From: Hofstenia miamia
Taxonomy: Eukaryota; Xenacoelomorpha; Acoela
Direction of reading: 5' to 3'
Length of the DNA stretch: 64,000 bases
Assembly: GCA_004352715.1 (NCBI GenBank)
Contig: SCFE01000032.1
Span: 1,658,150 to 1,722,149, forward strand
Part shown: positions 1 through 11,166 of the stretch, in pieces
Numbering within the stretch: the stretch's first letter is position 1
Layout: every line of letters starts with the position of its first letter
Notes under the pieces: model-generated
The model's input: only the letters and a program-made list of their open reading frames with translations
Database searches by the model: none
What the model was told of the DNA's origin: nothing
Position numbers and translations under genes: made by a program

Positions 1-1514
1 TTATGTCATTTTTATAATTAAATTTCAACATAGCAAACGTAACCAGCATACTATGAATGTTTGTTAAAAATTACTAAAACTGAATTATTTTTCCCTACCC
101 CTATTCAACCATTACTAAGATTGGCTAACACACATATCTGCTCCGTGGTTCAGTAGGTGAGGATGATTTCGAACACAGACTGTTGTCCTGTTAACTGATC
201 CTAATCTCAATAGGAAAAATTTCCATTTTTTATGGTAGGATGATCTTTAAAAAATTCTTACTTTCATATTTCTTAGTAATTCCAACCAAAAACTTAGGCC
301 TAATTTTTGCAGGCTTAAATCATGCCCAACTCAACTTTTAAGAAAATGTGCTCTAGATTTAATTTTTCAAGAATAGATAATACTGATGTAGAATTTCAAA
401 AAGTTGTTTAAGAAATTGTATAATATTCACTACAACTATTGTGCAATAGTTTATTTTTTTCAATTTCAGCCCCATTTTTCCAATAACTCAGTCGAGCCCC
501 AGCCCACCACGAGTCCGACTTCAACTCCTGTTAGAAGAAGAGAGAACAGGACTAAGGATCATGCCGTAGTAATACTGTGCGTCCATAAAATACCTTTAGT
601 CACATTTTGTAACTTGCCGTAATTTGAATTTAATACATTATTTTCTATTGTTTTTTAGCATTGCTATGTAATTCCCCATATTTCACTGCAGGTAAAAAAT
701 ACAGAAACCGTGTCCAAATTATTTTCACATTTTGCAAAATATAATTTAATAGAAAATTTCATTCAAAATTGCTATATTTCTCATTGCTAGTTTCGCTTTT
801 GGCAATAATTGTATGGAAATTATAGATAAGAAATCATAGCATTAAAACAAAGCATAACACATAAAAACTTTTTTGAAAGAAAAAACATCATTGTGAGATA
901 ACAAACAAAATTACGAGTGCTTCATACTTCTGTTAGTACTAAGAAAAATATAAGTTAAATGTTGCCAGAAATCGTAATCACTAAAAGCAAATTTGGTTCT
1001 GCATAGATACCTTATGTAAAAGCTGTGATCATTGTTTAGTATCTCTAGGTTTGACATCACATTATGAAGTGTGTGTGACAGAAAGATAGCAATGGTGCGA
1101 AATAGGGTTAATCTTATGCCTTCAATAAATAAAAAAGTGAATTCGGTAGTGGAAGCATAATGTATATTTTGGTCATCAAACTGTGCTGTACACATGCAAT
1201 AGCCAATACTGTATTAATTTACTAGGCAGGACAATAATGATTTTCGAATTGGGACTTTATTATGGTTCACCAAGAGTTTCATCCATTATGCTTATGAGAA
1301 CGTTCTTAGTAAACCTAAATAATTGTAAATTATTGGTAATTTTTCTTCTTCTAAAGTATTCAATAGATTAATCGATTTCCAATCATTGTAATAATTGCAA
1401 TATCAATTAATTATTGCTTACCCCTGCAGATAGATTTGAAGCAATGCTTAATATATATGTACTATGTTATCATATCAGCATACATTTCATGAGGAATGAA
1501 AGTATCTGTGCTCT
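1..1514. other. AT-rich sequence with one exon candidate
   Basis: Mostly AT-rich noncoding sequence. Apart from the exon candidate at 470-565 I see no supported gene. The minus-strand open frame at 911-1195 has no recognisable composition and was not accepted. Confidence 0.5.
470..565 (+). CDS. Candidate internal exon, Pro/Ser/Thr-rich then basic
   Basis: The segment is clearly more GC-rich than its surroundings. It has a good acceptor before it (pyrimidine tract ending TTTCAG at 464-469) and a possible donor (GTAGTA) right after it. It is exactly 96 bases, so 32 codons in phase 0 with no stop. The product starts with an Asn/Ser-rich part, continues with a Pro/Thr/Ser stretch (PTTSPTSTP), then a basic cluster (VRRRENRTK). 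This looks like a disordered linker with phosphorylation potential. I recognise no family and no partner exon nearby, so it is only a candidate; the donor is weak. Confidence 0.3.
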
Positions 1515-1567
1515 GTTGAGGGGGGGGGACGTTCCCCCAGTCCCCCCCTCTGGGTGCACCTCTGTGA
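1515..1567 (-). mobile_element. hAT-like transposon terminus
   Basis: G-runs followed by C-runs end in CTGGGTGCACCTCTG. Read on the minus strand this is CAGAGGTGCACCCAG, close to CAGGGGCGCACCCAG at 15566 and to the CAGGGGCG-type ends common in animal hAT elements. No transposase lies next to it, so it is a solitary end or a degraded nonautonomous copy. Confidence 0.45.
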
Positions 1568-1699
1568 CTACTTAAATACTAAAGGATACATTAAAAACAA
1601 GATTTAATTGTAATTGATACTACGAACTTCTAATTGTCATACCAATTGATATTAGGATGATACAATGCAAAGAAATTAACTACTTTATCTACGATTTCA

Positions 1700-2930
1700 T
1701 AGGTTAACAAAGGAAGTCTTATAACAGCTTTATTAAACAAAACTGATTAAGTTAAAACCTTCCGACCTTAATAGGATGACACGACTTCGCTAATCAAATC
1801 AATATAATGCCGAACAAATCGCAAAGATGTTCAAAGAGTACTTGGATTTTTTAATTACTATCAGAGCTTTATTCCTGATATAGCTAAAAAGACCATTAAT
1901 AAGTCAAATTTATTAAAGTCTAAGTATGAGTTTCAATGGCAATGAAAACATCAAAAAGAATTTGATTTATTTAAAAAATAATTCAAGAAATTACCCATCC
2001 TTAAATTGTCCCGATTATTTTAAAGAATTTATTTTTTATTGCGATGCTAGTACAGTAGTTATTGGAGCTTGTCTTATTCAAAATATTGATGGTAAAGAAC
2101 TACCTATTCAATTTTTCAGCAGAAAATTAAAAAATTCGGAATTAAACTATGGAAGCACTAAGTTAGAAATGCTTGCATTAAAGGAATTTCAATATTTCCT
2201 AATTAGTGACAAAAACTTTACTGTACACACAGATAACAGTGGTTTATCATGGTTAAAGAAATTCTCATGTGATAAATCAAATATTGTGGCACGTTGGATA
2301 GAACAATTAAATGATTTCAATTTTATGATTCAACATCTCAAATGAACTTTACATGCTAATGCTGATCTACTAACAGCTTTACCACAATACCAAAGAGATT
2401 TACAAAAACTTCCTGGAGACAAAATTAAATTCTCTTTTATTCTGAAAAATGAATACCTGATATTAATGTTGACAGACAAGGAAAAACTACTTTAAGTATT
2501 ACTATTAAAGAAGAAATGTCAGGAGAAGAAATCGCTGAAAAACAATTAGTTGATGCACTTTTAATACAAATCATTCACGCAACTACAATAAATACAATTG
2601 GCAAATTACATCTCAAGGCTTACTATTTGCAAAACCTAGAAGCAATCGTATTGCTGCAATCGTATTGCTATTCCCGATTATTACAAATGTGACCTAATAT
2701 TGAAAATACATGGGCATCGTTCAAACAGAAGTAACTGTAAATGCACTTTTTATAGTAACTAATTTACGAAAAGTGGTTTATGATGTCATTGATAAATGTA
2801 AAATTTGTTTATTAACCAATAAAGAACATTTTCCAGAACAATGAACAGAACTTCAAAAAATTATTGCTGAAAAACCTAACGAAATCGTTCACATTGACAT
2901 TAAACAATTATCAAAAATTTTCTAATAACA
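1700..2930 (+). pseudogene. Ty3/gypsy LTR retrotransposon pol remnant (RT end, RNase H, integrase start)
   Basis: Fragments of one pol polyprotein in order on the plus strand. About 1825-1925 resembles the end of reverse transcriptase (FLITI, then an AKKTINKSNLLKS-like stretch in a shifted frame). 1926-2345 is the longest open piece and is RNase H: FYCDAS with the first catalytic Asp, IQFFSRKLKNSELNYGSTKLE with the catalytic Glu, and VHTDNSGLSWL. After an in-frame TGA at 2343-2345 it continues into a linker, then the zinc-binding part of integrase (VYDVIDKCKICLLTNKE near 2777) and the first integrase strand (NEIVHIDIKQL near 2880). Several stops and frameshifts show it is dead. I see no LTRs or tRNA primer site. 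The order RT, RNase H, integrase fits Ty3/gypsy rather than Ty1/copia. Confidence 0.85.
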
Positions 2931-3305
2931 TGATTTGATGCTAATCTATTAAAGCACAAAGTAATATAAATTAGTTTTAAATTGTTATTCAATCTTGGTT
3001 ACTTTTCTTTTTTCTTTGTTCTTTATTGGATTATGCTACAATTGGGGAGTAATTATTTTAAACGTTATCATTGGAAATTCTATACTAGCCAATGATTAAA
3101 ATCACTTTATCACCATTATGTATCTGTCAACATTTATTTTTTATTATATTCTCATATGAAACATTTTCGAATTGTATAACTTTTCAATTATTGGATTTAA
3201 ATAAAGAAAAAGATTTTAGTAAATTTTTTCATTTAATATCAAATGGTGGTCGATTTAGTATAAAGAAAGGAAGTAAATCATCCAAAGGAACTTTTTGCAT
3301 TGTAA

Positions 3306-3351
<46 letters not shown>

Positions 3352-4689
3352 TTACATGCAAAGTAGTTTATAAATTCATTATTCTGAAGATTTTGATGNN
3401 NNNNNNNNNNNNNNNNNNNTATATATATATAGAGTGACTTGCAAATTTCAAACATATTACCTTCACAAAAAAAAATTTAAGAATTTCTAAAAATATATGA
3501 TTTTACACTACAACAGGTAATATTATTAAATGCAAAACAATTCAGTTTACTAGATTTGAAAAAACAATTTACCAAAGATTAATTGCAATTCTCCACAGAT
3601 TTATTTCTCCAAAAATTATTATATAATTGGCATCAATAAACCAAACGTAGAAGTAATCAAGGAGTAAATTTATAAGAGAAGCAATGCAAATTACTTTAGA
3701 AATTTTCTAGGTTAAATGTTATATCAAAGTAAAGATATTAAAAATTTTTATGCACGTGAGGTTGCTTCAATGAGTCAAAAATGACTACAAACCTATTTGC
3801 TAATTTACTTGAAATATTCATATTCCTAAACATTGCTGTAAAATAAGTGAGAGGAAGGGGGGTTAAGAAAATATGTGTTTAAATTGTTATGAAGTCGTGA
3901 TAAAGTTGAAAATAAATTATTTTTACCTTAATATTAAATGAAATTTATATAAATATATATGACATTTCCATTATTTAAGCATTATACTTAGCAAAATTTT
4001 TAAAAACCAAACAAATCTTATACTTTTCATTCAATGGATTGGCAGTCATTCATAAATTTTTTTAACATATATTGCTTAAATTGTGAAACGTTTTCATTTT
4101 CCTAACATTTAGTACAAACTGGTTGAAGTTATTTTGTAATTAATTGTTCAAGTTTCAAGCATTATGTGCCTTCCAATGATATTCTTTGTACGCATATTCT
4201 ATGTACAATTGTTCACAGTACTATTTTGCATTTAGGAAAATATCATAGCGATAAAAAACAGTGCGGATTTGGCGGGTTCTATATAAACAATCGTTAGATG
4301 GGGATGAGGGAGACAAAAATGTCACCACAAACTGCATGATTGTGTCATTAAATTGATATATTTTGAAAATCACAACACGTTTTCAACTAGGATCCCTATT
4401 ATTACAAAAAAAATTTATATTGGAAAAACCACTTTACAAACTATCTGAAGGATATTTAGGTAAATAATGAATTTTTGAAACTTCCAGTGAAATACAAAGT
4501 TTCATAAAATATAGCAATTAACATGAAGATATGCTTAATCATTATTCAAATATACAAAAGAAATGTATATTTATTTTGTATAAATTCAACTGCCATTATT
4601 AAAATCGTCCAACGAAAATTCTTAAAATATTAATCAACGTATTTTTTACAATAACTTTCATAATATATTCTATCGTAATCAAACTAAGA
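2931..4689. other. Intergenic, AT-rich
   Basis: No gene seen. It contains the (TA)n and gap cluster at 3311-3431. The two opposite-strand open frames over that cluster are artefacts of the repeat and the Ns. Confidence 0.5.
3311..3431. repeat. (TA)n microsatellite with 21-base assembly gap
   Basis: A pure (TA)n run at 3311-3349, then 50 unique bases, then 21 Ns (3399-3419) followed immediately by more (TA)n. The gap probably marks failed assembly of a polymorphic AT repeat. Confidence 0.9.
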
Positions 4690-4911
4690 CTATCTCGAAT
4701 ATTGAATTTTTTTAATTTTGAGTGCATAACGAACTGTACTCATTGCCATTGCTTTACAGTGTTCAGAAGCATTTTTGTATAGAATAGGAACTGCTAAAAA
4801 AGCACTATTTCGTTTTCGGTGATGGTAATCTTGAATGCATTCATTGCGTAGATCTAAAAGTTTTTTACGAAAGTTTTTCACTTCGTTTTCCATTCGCTCT
4901 CGACCATATTT
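4690..4911 (-). CDS. Gal3st: Gal3st-like terminal exon
   Basis: 222 bases, 73 codons plus stop, phase 0 after acceptor GCTGTTTAG|AAA. It begins KYGRERMENEVKNFRKKL, matching the family helix with a GxxRMxxEVxxLR pattern, and continues with LRNECIQDYHH and a Lys-rich end. The product ends at IKKIQYSR. Confidence 0.88.
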   Translation of the reverse strand, partial: KYGRERMENEVKNFRKKLLDLRNECIQDYHHRKRNSAFLAVPILYKNASEHCKAMAMSTVRYALKIKKIQYSR

Positions 4912-7233
4912 CTAAACAGCAAAAATTTAAATTATATTTTTATTAGCCTTTGCATATAATTAGTATATTTCATATAACCATCGGAAAAAAATAATGTCTG
5001 AAGGAAAGCATGGGGCTCTATAATATAAACCTATTAAGACTAGAATTAAAAGTATTACTTGATGAGAAATATTAAAAATCCACAAATCATTTAAGATATT
5101 TATTTAAAGAGAAAGAAAATTATCACCAATTCTGTGAAGTGTGAAGATATACGACCTGGTGTATGGTATGTCGCTGAATTACATTTATATTTTCGTTCTA
5201 AAATACCAATGTCCAAAAAAACTCTAGGCAAGTTATTGACTGTATCAACATTCTGCAGCCATTGTTAGGCCTAGTTGGATCGAATGAAGTAATCATTCCT
5301 ATTTTTTCATTCTAATTTTCAAGTTATAGTAAATCCGACTAAGCTTTTCATCTTGACTTAAACCTATTACTTTATTTTTATCTTTAAAGGTAATCCAAAT
5401 TATGCAAGAAATTTTATAACAGCTACAATTAGTAGTAAAGCATGTATGCGGTTTTCATTATTAGGAGTTTGGAAAAATAACTAAAACTATTATTCGAGAA
5501 ATTTTCTTTGATTAATAATTCATTTACCATAAACCAAGTACTATGTTTTAAACTTGATGTATATCGATAATCTAAATGAATCATATACGTTTATAAATTT
5601 GTACTTCATTTTTGTATGACACTTAAAAATGGCAATTGGTTTTCAAATAATTCTCAGGGAATAAGTTGTTATATTTATATTCTATCAACTGCAAATCATG
5701 TTGGTAGACTATAAATTATGTGTTATTTAAAAGCGGGTTCTCTCTTAAGCGTGGGTCTTTGCTCAATGCCCCACTCGGTCCATTCGCAATACGGCATGAA
5801 CAATGCACTTACCTCTAATTGTGAAATAAATCGCTTCTTGAAATGCTGATATATCATATCGTCTNATTTTTTCATTCTAATTTTCCAGTTATAGTAAATC
5901 CGACTAAGCTTTTCATCTTGACTTAACCCTATTACTTTATTTTTATCTCTAAGGGTAATCCAAATTATGCAAGAAATTTTATAACAACTACAATTAGTAG
6001 TAAAGCATGTATGCGGTTTTCATTATTAGGAGTTTAGAATAATAACTAAAACTATTATTCGAGAAATTTTCTTTGATTAATAATTCATTTACCATAAACC
6101 AAGTACTATGTCTTAAACTTGATGTATATCGATAATCTAAATAAATCATATAAGTTTATAAATTTGTACTTTATTTTTGTATGACACTTAAAAATGGCAA
6201 TTGGTTTTCAAATAATTCTCAGGGAATAAGTTGTTATATTTATATTCTATCAACTGCAAATCATGTTGGTAGACTATAAATTATGTGTTATTTAAAAGCG
6301 GGTTCTCTCTTAAGCGTGGGTCTTTGCTCAATGCCCCACTCGGTCCATTCGCAATACGGCATGAACAATGCACTTACCTCTAATTGTGAAATAAATCGCT
6401 TCTTGAAATGCTGATATATCATATCGTCTGCTATAAAATATTTTTGTATTGCTTCTTCATATTCTGCAGAATGAGTTTTTTTCTCTCTAGAGCTTGTGCG
6501 AGCATTTAGCTTTAAATATTCAATTTCTTCATCCTCCAATTTTAACTAAAATTATTACCATTAAATTTTGATTGTGTTTAGGTTAGTAAGTAGTATTTGC
6601 AGGACACAAATTAAAGAATGTATTATATTATCAAACATTAAATTACTTTCAAGAAATGGCTTTTACTTCAAACTATATTCAAATTCATCCATTGCGAAAA
6701 TCAAATTTTGAGTAGAAATAATAGCTTTTATTCATTAATATTTCTTACGAATTTCTATATTACTTCCTGTACATACTTAAGATTTTTATATGCAATGTTT
6801 AATATAAAATACCTCAAAAATAACCCTTTTTCCAGTGAAAGACTTGTTGATTGGATTAAGCAAGCAAATTATAAATCAGTGAGAAATCAACAGGAAGAAT
6901 ACGGTCAACCCGATTTGTGAAATCATCAGCAAATCATCATTGAAGTAGCTAATTATTGTACTGTTTTTGAGAATCATGTTAGTTAAAAATTTTTATGTAC
7001 TTTTTCTTGCACGTTTTTCACTGTGGTGATTTTGCAAGCAGAATTTCTTTTATTCCATTTTTATTATTGATTATTGTACATGTAGATGTTTTCTAGGCTA
7101 AAACTATACATGTTAGCTGTCGAAAATCCAATTTAACGTGGAAAAGCAAAGTCGTTAATCAATTTAGCGTTTCTACATAGTAAGCGATTTATCAGTAGAG
7201 CAGTAATAAAATAACATTTCTTATCATTTTGAT

Positions 7234-7265
<32 letters not shown>

Positions 7266-10200
7266 TATATTAAGTTAAGGAGGCGGTAAAACTTAAAATC
7301 CACTATTATAGTTTAGTAAATTTAACCGAAGATAATCAAAAGATATTAGTAAGGTTTCTCTCTGTTAAGTCTATCTTTCAAGATATTATTCACAGTGGTG
7401 TCAATTTATTTTCTTGATTAGAGAGATAAGATTATAGTTGGCTGCAAAAAAAATGAGACTGAAAACCTATTTTTTCACGCTTTGTGGAAACGTATTGAGA
7501 CGTTTTAGAGGAAAACTATAAAAATAAAAGACAACGAGAATTTTGTGAACTTTAAAATGGTCAAACAAAAAAGGTAATTAATTAAACTGGTACTTCGTAA
7601 TTATTTGAAAATACTTACCAAACAAATTTTTTTGCTTTGCAAAGTTTCTACTTGATTTCTTCGGAATGGAAACGTTGGAACAGCTTGAAAACGCCTTTGC
7701 GACATCGCAAATTTCTCGATCAACTTATTTTCGAAAGCTGAAAAAAATTCGACAAGGAGAATCTCTAAAAGGAGAAAAGGAAGTGGACGCCCTCGAAAAA
7801 TTATTGGAAAATTCATTCAGAAAACAGTCGCAATTGCTCTCAAAAATCCCTATATTTCTGGGAAAAAAATTGCAAACCGACTTCAAACTGAAGCCGACAT
7901 CTCTGTGCATGAAACCACAGTTCAGAGAACACTGAAAAAAAGTGGAGTTACAAAAATTGGCAGAAAAAATCGACTTCTGATTACAAAAGAACATCAAGAA
8001 AAAAGATTAAATTTCGTGAAAGATTGGAAAGACTACACTTTTGAAGATGTTTGGATAACTGATGAGTGCGTATTTCAACTACACAGAAACAAAGTACAAG
8101 TGTGGTCGTCAAAGAAATGTCCAAGACCAACAAAAGCGGTTCCAAAGTTCGACCAAAAAATTATGGTTTGGGGAGCACTTTCCTATCGTGGGTTTTATTT
8201 GAAAATTTTAGACGGAAAAGCCACAATCGACAGTCAAAGATATTGCCAAATTATAGCTGAATTTATGCCTTATGCTGATGCTTTATATGATGATGGATGG
8301 ATACTCCAACAGGACGGAGCAACCCCGCACACGTCAGCAAAGACAAAAAATTGGTTTTCTGAAAATAATATCCAGTTTTTGCAATGGCCACCAAGTTCTG
8401 CTGATCTTTCTCCAATCGAAAACGTGTGGCAGATATTGAAAAATGACGTTGAGAAGAAAAATCCGAAAAATATATCCGATTTAAAAGAAAAAATTCAAGA
8501 AAGTCAACACATTTTGACATCTGAAATGAAGTCCAATTTAATGAAATCAGTTTCAGTTCGTTTGAATGAAGTTATTTCTACAGGAGGAAAACAAATTAGA
8601 ATTTGATGCTTTTTACTTATAGTCCTTTAATTTATCTTTAAAATCATACCTTTCTTGAGTTGTTACGTTGAGTAGTTCAAAAGTAATATGCCTTTTTTCT
8701 AGTCTCATTTTTTTGCAGCCAACTATATATGTTAATAAGAATTTAATACAAAATGAATAAAAATAACGTAAAACATACAATGTATATTGTACTAGAATTG
8801 GAAGGAAAATACAAAATCGAAATTTATGGTTTACCATATAATTTTCTTTTTGTTTCAATGCTGTTAATAAACAAACTCACGAAATCATCGATTTTAACTG
8901 AATCAAGAATGTCTTAATGTGTCTGACACACTGCAATATAATTAAGCCCGCTTTCGGTCATGATTAATCTTAGCCAAATTTTGAAACGTCTTAAGGCTGA
9001 ACAGGAGCGTTCAGCTTCACATGATGACACTGGCGTTACAATTACAAGCATCAACTTCAGTATTTTGAACACTTCTGGAAAAAGTGTGTGAACCTCTGGA
9101 ATAAGGTTTTTGATATGCAAGCTGCGTATCATATATATTTTGAACTTGTTTCTGATTCAATATTACCTGTATAATCATACATAAATGAGAAAATATAATG
9201 ATGCAATAAGACATTGATTATTTATAAAATATTTATGCTCGTTAACAGGAGACAACAGACATGGAATTAAGTTAAGAATAGTGCTACAATACGTATTTAG
9301 GCTTTATTTATCATCTGAAAAAAATATACAATACATTTTATATAAAGCAAGTCATTTCTTTTAGATAACTATTTGTCTCAGCTTAATTCAAATTGTAATG
9401 AGAAAAATGTTTTAGATACATTGACTTAAATGTAATTACTGCATGTCTCACCTAACCGTATGCAGCCATTATTAAGACTGACTAAAAAGCTGTTTATCTT
9501 ATTGGCCATAAGCATTAGTAAACTAATACCCATGTTTCACAGCTTTCTCTAGCTTTGATGAACGCCTTTTGCAATAGCAGAGCTCATAAACACGTTCAAC
9601 CAGAACTGCCTGTTGTGCACATGACACAGTATGAGCTTGTCTGCTTTACTGCTACTAACTTGCTTCTGCAGCTAAAATAGTCTAAAATTATAACAACTCC
9701 CAACTTTCTTTCATAAATATAATAGAATGAACTGCTAGCAGCAAAACAACGTGTTATAATTGTAGTGATTTTAATTTTGCGGGTAAATATGCAATTTACA
9801 TTTCACATAAAATTGCTAAAATAATTCTTTTTTACTAAGAAAATTTTAGGGGAATAAATCATTATTATTTCAAAAATTGAAAATTTTGAGGGGAATGAAT
9901 CCCCTCCACCCCCAGGATCGACAGCCCATGATTATTCACTTTGAAATATCAGGCACATGTCTCATTTATTTATACAAAACGTTAGACTACACGCTATGGG
10001 TTTATGTCTGACAATACTACAGAAAATTTCTAAAATCAAAATAAGAGCATACCATATTCTTTAATAAAATCAGACCTTCATCAAACATTTCAGTAATCAT
10101 TACAAAATCAAAGAGCTTATCCAGTCTATCGATTTCTATTTGAATGGCTGTAGTGTTCGTTTCTATGCTAGGGATTGATTTGTTGCTACTCATTGTAAAA

Positions 10201-11115
10201 TAATACCAATTACTTCCTTCAAATCCAAGTTTAGGATTGTTTCTATATTTAGGGAAATTGATTGCTAAGTGTTCAGCTGCCTAAATGTGTAATAATTTTA
10301 AATAAATGAAAATTTCAAAAATTTACTAATTATAATTCAAACTAAAATTAGGAAAAAAAGGAAGCTACTATCGAATGTTACAGAATTGAACTATTAAATA
10401 TAGTAAAGCAAAAATAAAACATCATTTTTTACAAGAAAACTAATATTAGCATAGCAGTGTGCTCTTCTGATTTCAATCAGTACATTAAAGTAGTAGGTGT
10501 TGAATTCCAAATCTTTGTTAAGAAATGTGTATATATTTATTTTGTTTCATATGGTTTGAAAGCATATATTCAAATAGAAGCTTAGAAATTTAGGAGTAAT
10601 ATATGAGTTAAAGCAAATTTATTGCTGTAAATAAATGACAGTAAAAAAAGCTACAAACTACAAATACATGTATTTACAAAATAATAATAAAATATATATA
10701 GAATAAATGTGTGTGTGTGTCTATGTGTGTGGTGAGCTCAGTGTAAAAAACCAGTAAATGTGTTTAGCATGTTTGTGTCTCCGATTGTATTTTGTCGAAG
10801 TAAAAGCATGATTTTTAATTATTTCTAAATTTTTTGTAATTTTTTTCTATTCTTATCTCATTTTCTAAATCATTCCAAATATTAGAGGCTGCTCAGTGAA
10901 AACTAGGATAGGAAATACTGCTACAAATAAACTTATGTGATCGAAGATTTACTTTTTATATTGATCAAGCTTAGAAGAAATTCCAAGAGAATTTTGTTTC
11001 TAGGCCGTTAAAAAAGAACAATGTCGAAGCAGTTGTAAATGCCAAATTATCAATGCGTATTTATGAAATTTGAGTATTCTATTAAAGATATCATAATATT
11101 ATTGCTCAACATACA

Positions 11116-11166
<51 letters not shown>

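Noticed and set aside
131-195. tRNA-like A-box (GGTTCAGTAGGTGAGG) and TTCGAA
   Set aside because: No cloverleaf could be drawn and the B-box is poor; at best a decayed SINE head.
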